Assembly: GCA_003140705.1 (NCBI GenBank)
Contig: PLKU01000307.1
Coordinates: 178-5,587 of the forward strand
Reading direction: 5' to 3'
DNA length: 5,410 bases
DNA from: Acidobacteriaceae bacterium
GTDB lineage: Bacteria > Acidobacteriota > Terriglobia > Terriglobales > Acidobacteriaceae
Of this stretch, positions 1-4,892 are shown one piece after another. The notes beneath the pieces were generated by a model. That model was not told where the DNA came from. It worked only from the letters and a program-made list of their open reading frames with translations, and did not search any database. Numbering within the stretch: the stretch's first letter is position 1; every line of letters starts with the position of its first letter. A program made the position numbers and the translations under genes.

Positions 1-278
1 GAGATTCCCGACGGGATTCATCGTACTCAATTTGTGGTCATACGATCCGAAAATACTTGACACCCCTCTGAAAAGATGGGCAAAGTTGAACAGATTACCC
101 GCCGCCCAAGTAAACCCATGTGAAGTCGGATCGAAATGTGGAATCGTGCAGGTTGCGACGGATGCTTTAGGCGAATGGAGACGATCCGGCATCCCTGGGC
201 CTTGCCTGGAGCAGCTGATTGATTACTTTTAGCAGCAGCTTTGTTAGACTGATGGCAATTCTTCTGCGCGCTACTCCC
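1..278. other. Window start, no confident gene
   Basis: Upstream region of the crp remnant. All three plus frames are open at the window edge. One ends in TGA at 58-60 after reading EIPDGIHRTQFVVIRSENT, and another stays open to a TAG at 230-232. Neither has a start in the window, a recognisable motif or clearly coding third-position bias, so either could be the tail of a gene lying outside, or neither. I see no RNA gene or mobile element here. Confidence 0.4.
242..250 (+). promoter_or_regulatory. Possible extended -10 promoter of the crp remnant
   Basis: TGTTAGACT reads as an extended -10 (TG, one base, then TAGACT, four of six matches to TATAAT). A weak -35 candidate, GATTAC, lies at 221-226 with 18-base spacing. 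It would start transcription near 257 and place the inverted repeat at 279-300 in the 5' leader. The match is modest and could be chance. Confidence 0.22.
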
Positions 279-300
279 GCGGCCATCATGTAATGGCCGC
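279..300. repeat. Perfect 8-bp inverted repeat before the crp remnant
   Basis: Arms GCGGCCAT (279-286) and ATGGCCGC (293-300) are exact reverse complements around the 6-base spacer CATGTA. The repeat ends 20 bases before the preferred ATG at 321. It does not look like the classical Crp (TGTGA-N6-TCACA) or Fnr (TTGAT-N4-ATCAA) operator. It may be an operator for another regulator, an autoregulatory site, or an RNA hairpin in the leader. The symmetry is seen directly; the role is inference. Confidence 0.6.
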
Positions 301-320
301 AACCGTAAGTGAGCTCTTCG

Positions 321-653
321 ATGGTTGAACTTGAAAAGCCGCGATTTGACCCCGCCGCCTTCCTTGCGAGCGTTGGCCTGGAGCGAAGAATCATCAGATT
401 GGCGCCGAAGGGTGCCTTCTTTTCGCAGGGAGATTCCGCGGACTCGGTCTTTTATCTTCAGAAGGGCCGCGCAGAGGTCACAGTGGTTTCTGCAGCCGGG
501 AAAGAAGCCACCATCACGCTTCTTACCGCCGGCGTCGCCATGCCCGACAATCCAGCCGCAAAGATCGCCGCCGTAGCCGAGTCGGCCGCCACCACCAGAT
601 ATCGCGATGAGCCGAAAGCTGCAAATGCCGCCAGCGGAAGAATGAGTGAATAG
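321..653 (+). pseudogene. Crp/Fnr-family regulator, truncated after half of the cNMP-binding domain and fused to antisense sulP
   Basis: The first 71 codons (321-533) read as the N-terminal half of a Crp/Fnr regulator's cyclic-nucleotide-binding-like beta-roll: PRFDPAAFLASVGLERR, then FFSQGDSADSVFYLQKGR, then TVVSAAGKEATITLLTAG. Family members normally continue with a GDFFGE-type turn, the dimerisation helix and a C-terminal helix-turn-helix, about 220-240 residues in all. None of that is present. From codon 72 the frame runs antisense through the sulP head for 39 meaningless codons to TAG at 651-653. ATG 321 is preferred over GTG 309 because AAGTGAG (307-313) lies 7 bases before it. Without a DNA-binding domain the product cannot act as a regulator of the usual kind, so I call it a pseudogene. 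An intact copy may exist elsewhere in the genome. Confidence 0.8.
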
Positions 654-796
654 AGCCCCGTTACCACCGGCATTCCGGCGATCTTGCTATATCCCAGCAC
701 CTGCGGAATATCCATCGTCGCCAGCACGACCCCGGCCAGCAGGTATCGCAGGGCGGCTGCGCGTTCGAACGGTCGTAAGCCTCGAAACAGATTCAC
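458..796 (-). pseudogene. SulP-family sulfate permease, 5' remnant (about 90 codons)
   Basis: From GTG 796 the frame gives about 90 residues typical of the start of a SulP/SLC26 anion permease, an inner-membrane transporter: LFRGLRPFERAAALRYLLAG, then DIPQVLGYSKIAGMPVVTGL (the SulP signature in the first helices), then FGSSRYLVVAADSATAAI. Hydrophobic segments cover roughly residues 17-38, 43-60 and 66-88. Homology stops near residue 90 (about 527-530). The frame then runs antisense through the crp head to a stop at 458. Full SulP proteins have about 500 or more residues with 10-14 membrane segments and usually a STAS domain, so over four fifths is missing. An ATG at 804 is out of frame and hits TGA after three codons, hence GTG 796; in-frame codons upstream reach a stop at 814-812. 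This remnant cannot be a working permease. Confidence 0.82.
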
Positions 797-966
797 AGTT
801 CCATCAATACCTCAGCCCCTCTCCTTCCTATACCCGAAGTGTCGAGCCATTCTGCAAGAGACCCGTTGCCCTGGAATTCGTCGACTGGGAGCATCATAAG
901 CAGGTTCCACATTAAGCATGGCGGTTTGGCAGATCCGGTGTGATTTGGCTTGCGCCGGAAGAGAAA

Positions 967-1004
967 TGGTGGAAATGATCGGTACCACCTGATCATTTCC
1001 GCCA
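967..1004. repeat. Long hairpin-forming inverted repeat
   Basis: GGAAATGATC (971-980) and GATCATTTCC (991-1000) are perfect 10-bp arms around the loop GGTACCACCT. Beyond one T/G mismatch (970/1001) three more pairs extend the stem to 967 and 1004, giving 14 positions with one mismatch or wobble. It lies 223 bases downstream of the htrA stop and about 170 bases upstream of the sulP remnant start. There is no run of T after either arm, only a mildly T-rich stretch on the minus strand, so it is not a standard intrinsic terminator. An operator upstream of the former sulP gene or an RNA-stabilising hairpin are both possible. Confidence 0.65.
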
Positions 1005-1174
1005 ACTACTTCATGGATCGCTTTCGCAAGCCCGGTTTCAATGAATAGAACGCCCGTATCCGGGTTCATAAATCGTTGCTCGATTTGGTTCTGAACGATT
1101 GAGAGGTCCGAACTCGCAAGGCTTTGCGCCTGTGACCTGTGCGATTGAGTTGGTGTAGCGAAGCATTGTCAGCG

Positions 1175-1193
1175 GGCGGCGAAGGAAGCCGCC
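1175..1193 (-). terminator. Possible terminator hairpin of the blaI-M56-htrA operon
   Basis: GGCGGC (1175-1180) and GCCGCC (1188-1193) form a 6-bp all-GC stem with a 7-base loop, 33 bases past the htrA stop on the minus strand. No T tract follows, so it would be at best an imperfect or Rho-assisted terminator. The inner arm can pair alternatively with ACGGC at 1207-1211, using GCCGT at 1191-1195. Read it as a weak candidate only. Confidence 0.3.
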
Positions 1194-1226
1194 GTGTCAA
1201 TCCACGACGGCTTCATCTTGAAGCTT

Positions 1227-2747
1227 CTAGCCGTTCTGGTTGCTCTGATCGGGATGGATCGTTCGATAGCTCGAATTGCCCTTCGACCAGACGAGCATCA
1301 AGAGATCCTTTCCGTCCTTGTCCTGGTGTACCTCGGTTGCAAATTGACTTGCGGAGTCGGCCGGCTTGCGGTCGACCTCGAGGATGATATCACCAGGCTG
1401 GATACCGGCGTCGTCAGCCGGGCTGGCAGGGCGGACATTCTCGACGACCACACCGTGAACCTGGTCTGGCACGTTGAACTGTTGCCGGGTTTCGGGGGTA
1501 AGGTTGCTGACCGCAAGACCAAGTTTGCCGCTTTGCGGGCCGTCCGGGCTGTCATTGCTCGCCTCTTCGCTATTGCCATGGAACTGGCCCACCGTGAGTT
1601 CCAATGCTTCCGGCCTGCCGTCGCGGATCACGCCCAGAGCAATCTTCGTGCCAGGAGCCATTTCACTTACGGCAACCTGAAGGGCGCTTCCATTCAATAT
1701 CTTTTGTCCGTTGAGCTGTGAGATCACGTCACCAGTTTTGAGGCCGCCGCGGCTTGCCGGAGAGTCTGGCATGACCTGGGCAACAATTGCCCCGTTAGCA
1801 TCCTGCAGATTGAAGAAGTGAGCATTGTCGGGCGTTACATCGTTCATCTCGATGCCGATGTAGCCGTGTTCGACCTTACCATTCTTGATCAGCTGTTCGG
1901 CTGTGGCACGCACGATCTGCGAAGGAATCGCGAAGCCTGCACCGGCAAACGAACCGCTGTTGGAAATGATAAACGTGTTGATGCCGACTAGCTCGCCATG
2001 TGCATTCACCAGCGGGCCGCCAGAATTGCCGGGGTTGATGGCGGCGTCGGTCTGGATGTAGCCCCCGGGCTTGCGTGCATCATCGGAGTACGGGTTGGGC
2101 CGATTGATTGCGCTGACGATGCCGCGCGTTACTGAAAACTGGAAGTAGCCGAATGGACTGCCGAAGGCCAACACGGTTTGTCCGGGTTCAAGTTTTGTGG
2201 AGTCTCCCCATGCAATCGAGGGAAGGCTCGATGCGTTTACCTTGAGCACGGCAAGATCGGTCAGCTTGTCGACACCGATGACCTTCGCGTTCAGGATGCG
2301 CCGATCATTCAGCGTGACCTTGATACTGGTGGCGCCATCTACCACGTGGTCGTTGGTGACAATGTATCCGTCAGGCGAGATGATGATGCCGCTTCCTACA
2401 CCGTGCTCAATTTGCGGCTGAGCGGGCGGCTGGTGCATCGGCCCAAAGAACTGTTGCAGGCCGGGTGGAAGCCCCTGCATCATGCCGTCGGAAGTGTCAT
2501 GCTCGCTGGAACTCCGCGAGGTAACGGCGACGTTGACCACTGCCGGGGTCACTCGCGAGGCAACCGCCTCCATGGCATGATCGAGCGAAGTGAGCGCCGA
2601 GACGCTGTTTTCGTCCAGCGCCGACGCGGCGTGAACGCTGCCGTGGCCGACGAAGATTGCGGCGCCCAATGCGAATGCACCCACGACCGCTGCGGGAGCG
2701 GAAAACTTCTTGATTCCTGCTACTAATTGATTAGTTACTGGGGACAT
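1227..2747 (-). CDS. degP: HtrA/DegP-type periplasmic serine protease with two PDZ domains
   Basis: This is a 506-residue S1C-family protease acting on misfolded envelope proteins. Counting from the ATG at 2747, residues 16-40 form a hydrophobic signal segment ending in GSVHAAS, so export to the periplasm is likely. The trypsin-like domain follows, with His134 in TNDHVV, Asp164 in LTDLAVL and Ser242 in GNSGGP; the triad is complete. A Gln/Pro/Met-rich loop at about 88-115 matches the LA-loop position. PDZ1 spans about 295-386 and begins YIGIEM; PDZ2 spans about 408-496 (GVVVENVRPASPADDAGIQPG). Length and order match DegP/MucD relatives. ATG 2747 is preferred over ATG 2753 because AAAGGA (2754-2759) touches the latter but lies 6 bases before the former. 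The gene follows the M56 peptidase gene by 29 bases and so is probably co-transcribed. A BlaI-like dyad covers its codons 4-9. The paralogue (degP, degQ or mucD) cannot be fixed from sequence alone. Confidence 0.95.
   Translation of the reverse strand: MSPVTNQLVAGIKKFSAPAAVVGAFALGAAIFVGHGSVHAASALDENSVSALTSLDHAMEAVASRVTPAVVNVAVTSRSSSEHDTSDGMMQGLPPGLQQFFGPMHQPPAQPQIEHGVGSGIIISPDGYIVTNDHVVDGATSIKVTLNDRRILNAKVIGVDKLTDLAVLKVNASSLPSIAWGDSTKLEPGQTVLAFGSPFGYFQFSVTRGIVSAINRPNPYSDDARKPGGYIQTDAAINPGNSGGPLVNAHGELVGINTFIISNSGSFAGAGFAIPSQIVRATAEQLIKNGKVEHGYIGIEMNDVTPDNAHFFNLQDANGAIVAQVMPDSPASRGGLKTGDVISQLNGQKILNGSALQVAVSEMAPGTKIALGVIRDGRPEALELTVGQFHGNSEEASNDSPDGPQSGKLGLAVSNLTPETRQQFNVPDQVHGVVVENVRPASPADDAGIQPGDIILEVDRKPADSASQFATEVHQDKDGKDLLMLVWSKGNSSYRTIHPDQSNQNG
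2721..2736. promoter_or_regulatory. Putative BlaI-type operator inside the start of htrA
   Basis: On the minus strand this reads AACTAATCAATTAGTA, a dyad ACTA-N6-TAGT. It differs at only two bases from AACTAATCATTTAGTT in front of blaI, 1.8 kb away. The half-sites and spacing agree with the BlaI/MecI operator form as I recall it (TACTACA...TGTAGTA). It covers htrA codons 4-9, so bound repressor could block elongation or an internal promoter at the end of the M56 gene. Repressor binding is inferred. Confidence 0.55.
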
Positions 2748-2753
2748 GGACAT

Positions 2754-2759
2754 TCCTTT
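2754..2759 (-). promoter_or_regulatory. Ribosome-binding site deciding the htrA start
   Basis: AAAGGA on the minus strand directly abuts ATG 2753, which is too close for initiation, and stands 6 bases before the in-frame ATG 2747, near the optimum. This favours 2747 as the true start, removing two residues. Confidence 0.6.
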
Positions 2760-2776
2760 CCGGGTTGGAGTTGCGG

Positions 2777-4093
2777 TTAGATTTGAACGATCAGCCAGCC
2801 GTTCGCAATCGCAACGGCAGCATACGAAGAGCGCCGATCTTGGGAGACGGCGATAACCAGTTGCGGAGGCGGCTCGGCACCTTCCCAGTCAGTCAGCACT
2901 ACCCACGCCTGTTGGTTCCGGAGAACCTGGTTCCGCGTCACACTTTGTTTTGAGGCGGTGATGCGGCGATGGTTCGTGGCATTTTGAGTTTGGGGCTGTC
3001 CCAGCGGCATCACCGTCTTGACCAGCCTGGGAGATCCGTCAAATTCCGGTCGGTACATATTGTTGGGGCTTATGGCCGGCAGGGAGCGCGCAAGCGCTTC
3101 TGTTCGTGCCGCTGGGGCGAAGCTTATAAGCTGTGGGCTGCGTGCCAGAACAATCGCACCGATCAGAACGCTAAGGATCAGGCTGCCGGTCAAAATTATC
3201 GCTTGCCTTCCGTGCATCGACTCATCAGGCCGTCGCAGAATGCGGTGCACACGGCTTACCAACTCCGACTGCCGCTCCCAGGCGCCCAGCATCAGCGAAA
3301 AGCTGCGGCGAAGCATTGAAAATTCTGCCAAGCGGGTCAGGCAAGTGGCGTAGGCCTTGCGGGCGCCGGTGGAGTAGAGGACACGATCATCGCAGGCAAG
3401 CTCCCGTTCCGCGCAGAGTTTGCGTTCCACCCAGATTAGAACCGGGTTCAAGGGGAACAGCACTAGGCCAACCTTCTGCACCAGATTGGTCCAGTCGTCG
3501 GCGCGGCGCAAATGCTCCATCTCATGCAGCACCACCTGCCGCAACTCCAGGGCAGAGAGCTTCTCTACCAGTCCCTGAGGCAAAAGAATGCGTGGCCGGA
3601 AGAATCCAAACACACTGGGACGCTCGACTTCGGCTGAGGAACATAACTCCGCCGAACGGCCGCTCTGCCCATCTCCAGCTTTGCCATCGAGGAATGTTTT
3701 CAAGGCTAAGTCAACGTGGATTGGGGTAGCCCGTCTTGCCAATCCACGAATTCGAATGGCGCTCAAGATCAGTTGCACGCCCCTCCACAGGGAGAGCATC
3801 GCCCATACGCTGGCGATCGCAACACTCCAGACCGGGTCCAGATGGAAGGGCGAATGAGAAATACCGTTCTCTGGGGCCCCTTGCTCCCCGAGAGAAGGCA
3901 GCACCTGTAGCAAGGCCAGCAGCAGGAAGACGTTCGTCCAGACAACCGAACGGGCGGCTGCGCTCAGGCGAGGAATCAATCGAATGCAGAGAGCCACGCA
4001 CGCGGCTAAAACGGCCCCTTCCCAAATCGCGGAGAATAGAGCTCCCGCCGTTGTCGCGGATACAAGTGAGATAGTGTGAAGGAGTGGGTTCAT
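2777..4093 (-). CDS. M56-family membrane metallopeptidase, BlaR1/MecR1-like signal transducer
   Basis: This 438-residue integral membrane zinc protease partners BlaI-type repressors: on sensing a signal, M56 proteins trigger repressor inactivation. Hydrophobic helices lie at about 12-40, 46-68, 88-112, 205-221 and 297-318. The catalytic core is HEMEH (190-194) with the downstream CAERELACDD (227-236) supplying the distal acidic ligand. The conserved FGFFRPRILLP segment sits at 162-172. After the last helix comes an outer tail of about 120 residues ending WVVLTDWEG...YAAVAIANGWLIVQI. Staphylococcal BlaR1/MecR1 carry a penicillin-binding domain of about 250 residues there. Here I find no SxxK, SxN or KTG motif and the tail is too short, so the sensed signal is unknown. 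The ATG abuts the blaI stop, and GAGAGG (4100-4105) lies 6 bases before it inside blaI, indicating translational coupling. I leave the symbol blank because blaR would imply beta-lactam sensing. Confidence 0.92.
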   Translation of the reverse strand: MNPLLHTISLVSATTAGALFSAIWEGAVLAACVALCIRLIPRLSAAARSVVWTNVFLLLALLQVLPSLGEQGAPENGISHSPFHLDPVWSVAIASVWAMLSLWRGVQLILSAIRIRGLARRATPIHVDLALKTFLDGKAGDGQSGRSAELCSSAEVERPSVFGFFRPRILLPQGLVEKLSALELRQVVLHEMEHLRRADDWTNLVQKVGLVLFPLNPVLIWVERKLCAERELACDDRVLYSTGARKAYATCLTRLAEFSMLRRSFSLMLGAWERQSELVSRVHRILRRPDESMHGRQAIILTGSLILSVLIGAIVLARSPQLISFAPAARTEALARSLPAISPNNMYRPEFDGSPRLVKTVMPLGQPQTQNATNHRRITASKQSVTRNQVLRNQQAWVVLTDWEGAEPPPQLVIAVSQDRRSSYAAVAIANGWLIVQI

Positions 4094-4504
4094 TTAGAAC
4101 CTCTCGGTAGTTTCGGATAGGGCTTCGTCCGGCAAATTCGCAATCGCCTCTTTCAAACGCCGCAATTCTTCGGGGCTGATCCCATCGTCGCCCAGCAGCG
4201 AGAGTAGTAGCCGCTCCCTGGAGTTGCCGAAGAACCGTTGCAACACGTGACGAACTTCTGATCGGCTCGCCTCAAGCTCACCGATGCAGGCACCGTAGAG
4301 AAATGCTCTGCCCTCCTGTAGGTGGCTGACGTAGCCCTTCGTCTCGAGAATCCGAATTGTCGTAAGAACGGATGTATACGCCAGTTCTGTCTCGCCTGAC
4401 GTTGCGGTCACCATGTCGGCAACTGTCGACTCTCCCCGGTCCCATAGGACTTTCATGAGCCGGAGCTCAGCTTGGGTCAGCGTAATGGATCTCTTTGGGG
4501 GCAT
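4094..4504 (-). CDS. blaI: BlaI/MecI/CopY-family transcriptional repressor
   Basis: This 136-residue repressor has an N-terminal winged helix: ITLTQAELRLMKVLWDRG (7-24) is the family's opening helix, YTSVLTTIRILETKGYV (43-59) holds the recognition helix, and the wing follows (HLQEGRAFLYGA). The C-terminal part, about 80-136, is the helical dimerisation region, where partner M56 signalling leads to cleavage in known BlaI/MecI. Length is normal (about 120-140). I start at ATG 4504 because relatives begin MPPK just before the TLT-AELRLM motif; a GTG at 4549 is also open but lies upstream of a Shine-Dalgarno-like AGGGAGGA. It is the first gene of the operon, its TAA touches the M56 ATG, and a likely self-operator lies 58 bases upstream. 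The regulon beyond this operon is unknown. Confidence 0.93.
   Translation of the reverse strand: MPPKRSITLTQAELRLMKVLWDRGESTVADMVTATSGETELAYTSVLTTIRILETKGYVSHLQEGRAFLYGACIGELEASRSEVRHVLQRFFGNSRERLLLSLLGDDGISPEELRRLKEAIANLPDEALSETTERF
4100..4105 (-). promoter_or_regulatory. Ribosome-binding site of the M56 gene inside blaI
   Basis: GAGAGG lies 6 bases before the M56 ATG and within the last codons of blaI. Together with the abutting TAA/ATG this points to coupled translation of repressor and peptidase. Confidence 0.65.
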
Positions 4505-4561
4505 TGAAATGTTCGGTCCCAAGAACCGGATCGTAGATCCTCCCTGCACTATCAGACGTTA

Positions 4562-4577
4562 AACTAATCATTTAGTT
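4562..4577. promoter_or_regulatory. Putative BlaI-type operator upstream of blaI
   Basis: AACTAATCATTTAGTT is a perfect 6-bp dyad (AACTAA/TTAGTT) with a 4-base centre, containing ACTA-N6-TAGT as in recalled BlaI/MecI operators. It lies 58 bases before the blaI ATG. On the minus strand a weak promoter can be drawn with AGGACA as -35 (4583-4588) and TAGTTT as -10, 16 bases apart, which puts the operator in the spacer and over the -10. The dyad is certain; autorepression is inferred from the family and position. Confidence 0.65.
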
Positions 4578-4580
4578 GCT

Positions 4581-4611
4581 GATGTCCTGAACTTTCTTTT
4601 TTCGATGTCCT
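4581..4611. repeat. 8-bp direct repeat upstream of blaI
   Basis: GATGTCCT occurs at 4581-4588 and 4604-4611, 23 bases apart start to start, with the pyrimidine-rich GAACTTTCTTTTTTC between them. An inverted 7-base copy, AGGACAT, is at 4653-4659. The nearer copy overlaps the candidate blaI -35. It could be a tandem activator or second-repressor site, but 8 bp is short and chance cannot be excluded. Confidence 0.4.
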
Positions 4612-4892
4612 CACCTAAGATCGGCCACTGTCCGCGGCATTTCGCAGATTCTAGGACATTTACAACCATTCACCCAAGCAGGCCGCCACTGCAGCCATTA
4701 AGATAAAGAGATCTGCAAGAAGACTCCTGATAAGCCTGCTTCCAACTCCTCCATCGCAAATCTAGTCGACTTTTTCAACAGACACTTGGCATTCCACCAG
4801 CTGATGTGTAAACGGCTCTGGCGCTAGCGGAGAATTCTCATTTCAAGTGGACTAGCTCCGAAAATGCCGGGAAACTGAAGCCTGCCACGATT

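Larger units (their letters stand above)
797..1226. other. 430-base stretch without a supported gene
   Basis: This lies between the sulP remnant start and the htrA stop, so it should hold the end of the htrA transcript and the former sulP promoter. It contains a strong inverted repeat (967-1004), a small CCCG-TATC-CGGG hairpin (1053-1064) and a GC hairpin (1175-1193). Minus-strand frames of 70-85 codons exist (793-1005, 812-1069), but they lack a ribosome-binding site and any recognisable motif and overlap each other in different frames. I do not call them genes. Confidence 0.55.
4550..4892. other. 343-base regulatory gap upstream of blaI
   Basis: No open frame here is convincing. It is more A+T-rich near blaI than the flanking genes. 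It contains the BlaI-type dyad (4562-4577), two copies of GATGTCCT (4581-4588, 4604-4611) with an inverted partial copy at 4653-4659, an AGTCGACT palindrome followed by five T and CAACAG (4764-4781), and two abutting palindromes (4822-4839). I see no convincing terminator for the minus-strand gene that ends at 4893. Confidence 0.5.

Noticed and set aside
2..232. Plus frame open from the window edge, 76 codons
   Set aside because: No motif recognised, many rare codons and no third-position bias; the competing frames are open at the edge too.
27..302. 91-codon minus-strand open frame
   Set aside because: No motif or ribosome-binding site; overlaps the crp leader and looks random.
812..1069. 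85-codon minus-strand open frame with protein-like start (VLFIETGLAKAIHEVVGG)
   Set aside because: No ribosome-binding site, no recognisable family, the second half looks random, and the hairpin at 967-1004 runs through it. A decayed gene fragment cannot be excluded.
1030..1080. T-arm-like GGGTTCATAAATC, possible tRNA
   Set aside because: No acceptor stem, anticodon arm or D arm can be folded around it.
1194..1721. 175-codon plus-strand open frame
   Set aside because: It lies wholly antisense to the PDZ2 region of htrA, whose motifs are unmistakable, and has no domain of its own.
2178..2726. 182-codon plus-strand open frame
   Set aside because: Antisense to the protease domain of htrA; a shadow of its high-GC codon bias.
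3316..3729. 137-codon plus-strand frame
   Set aside because: Antisense to the catalytic core of the M56 peptidase; low-complexity Arg/Pro/Ala composition typical of shadow frames.
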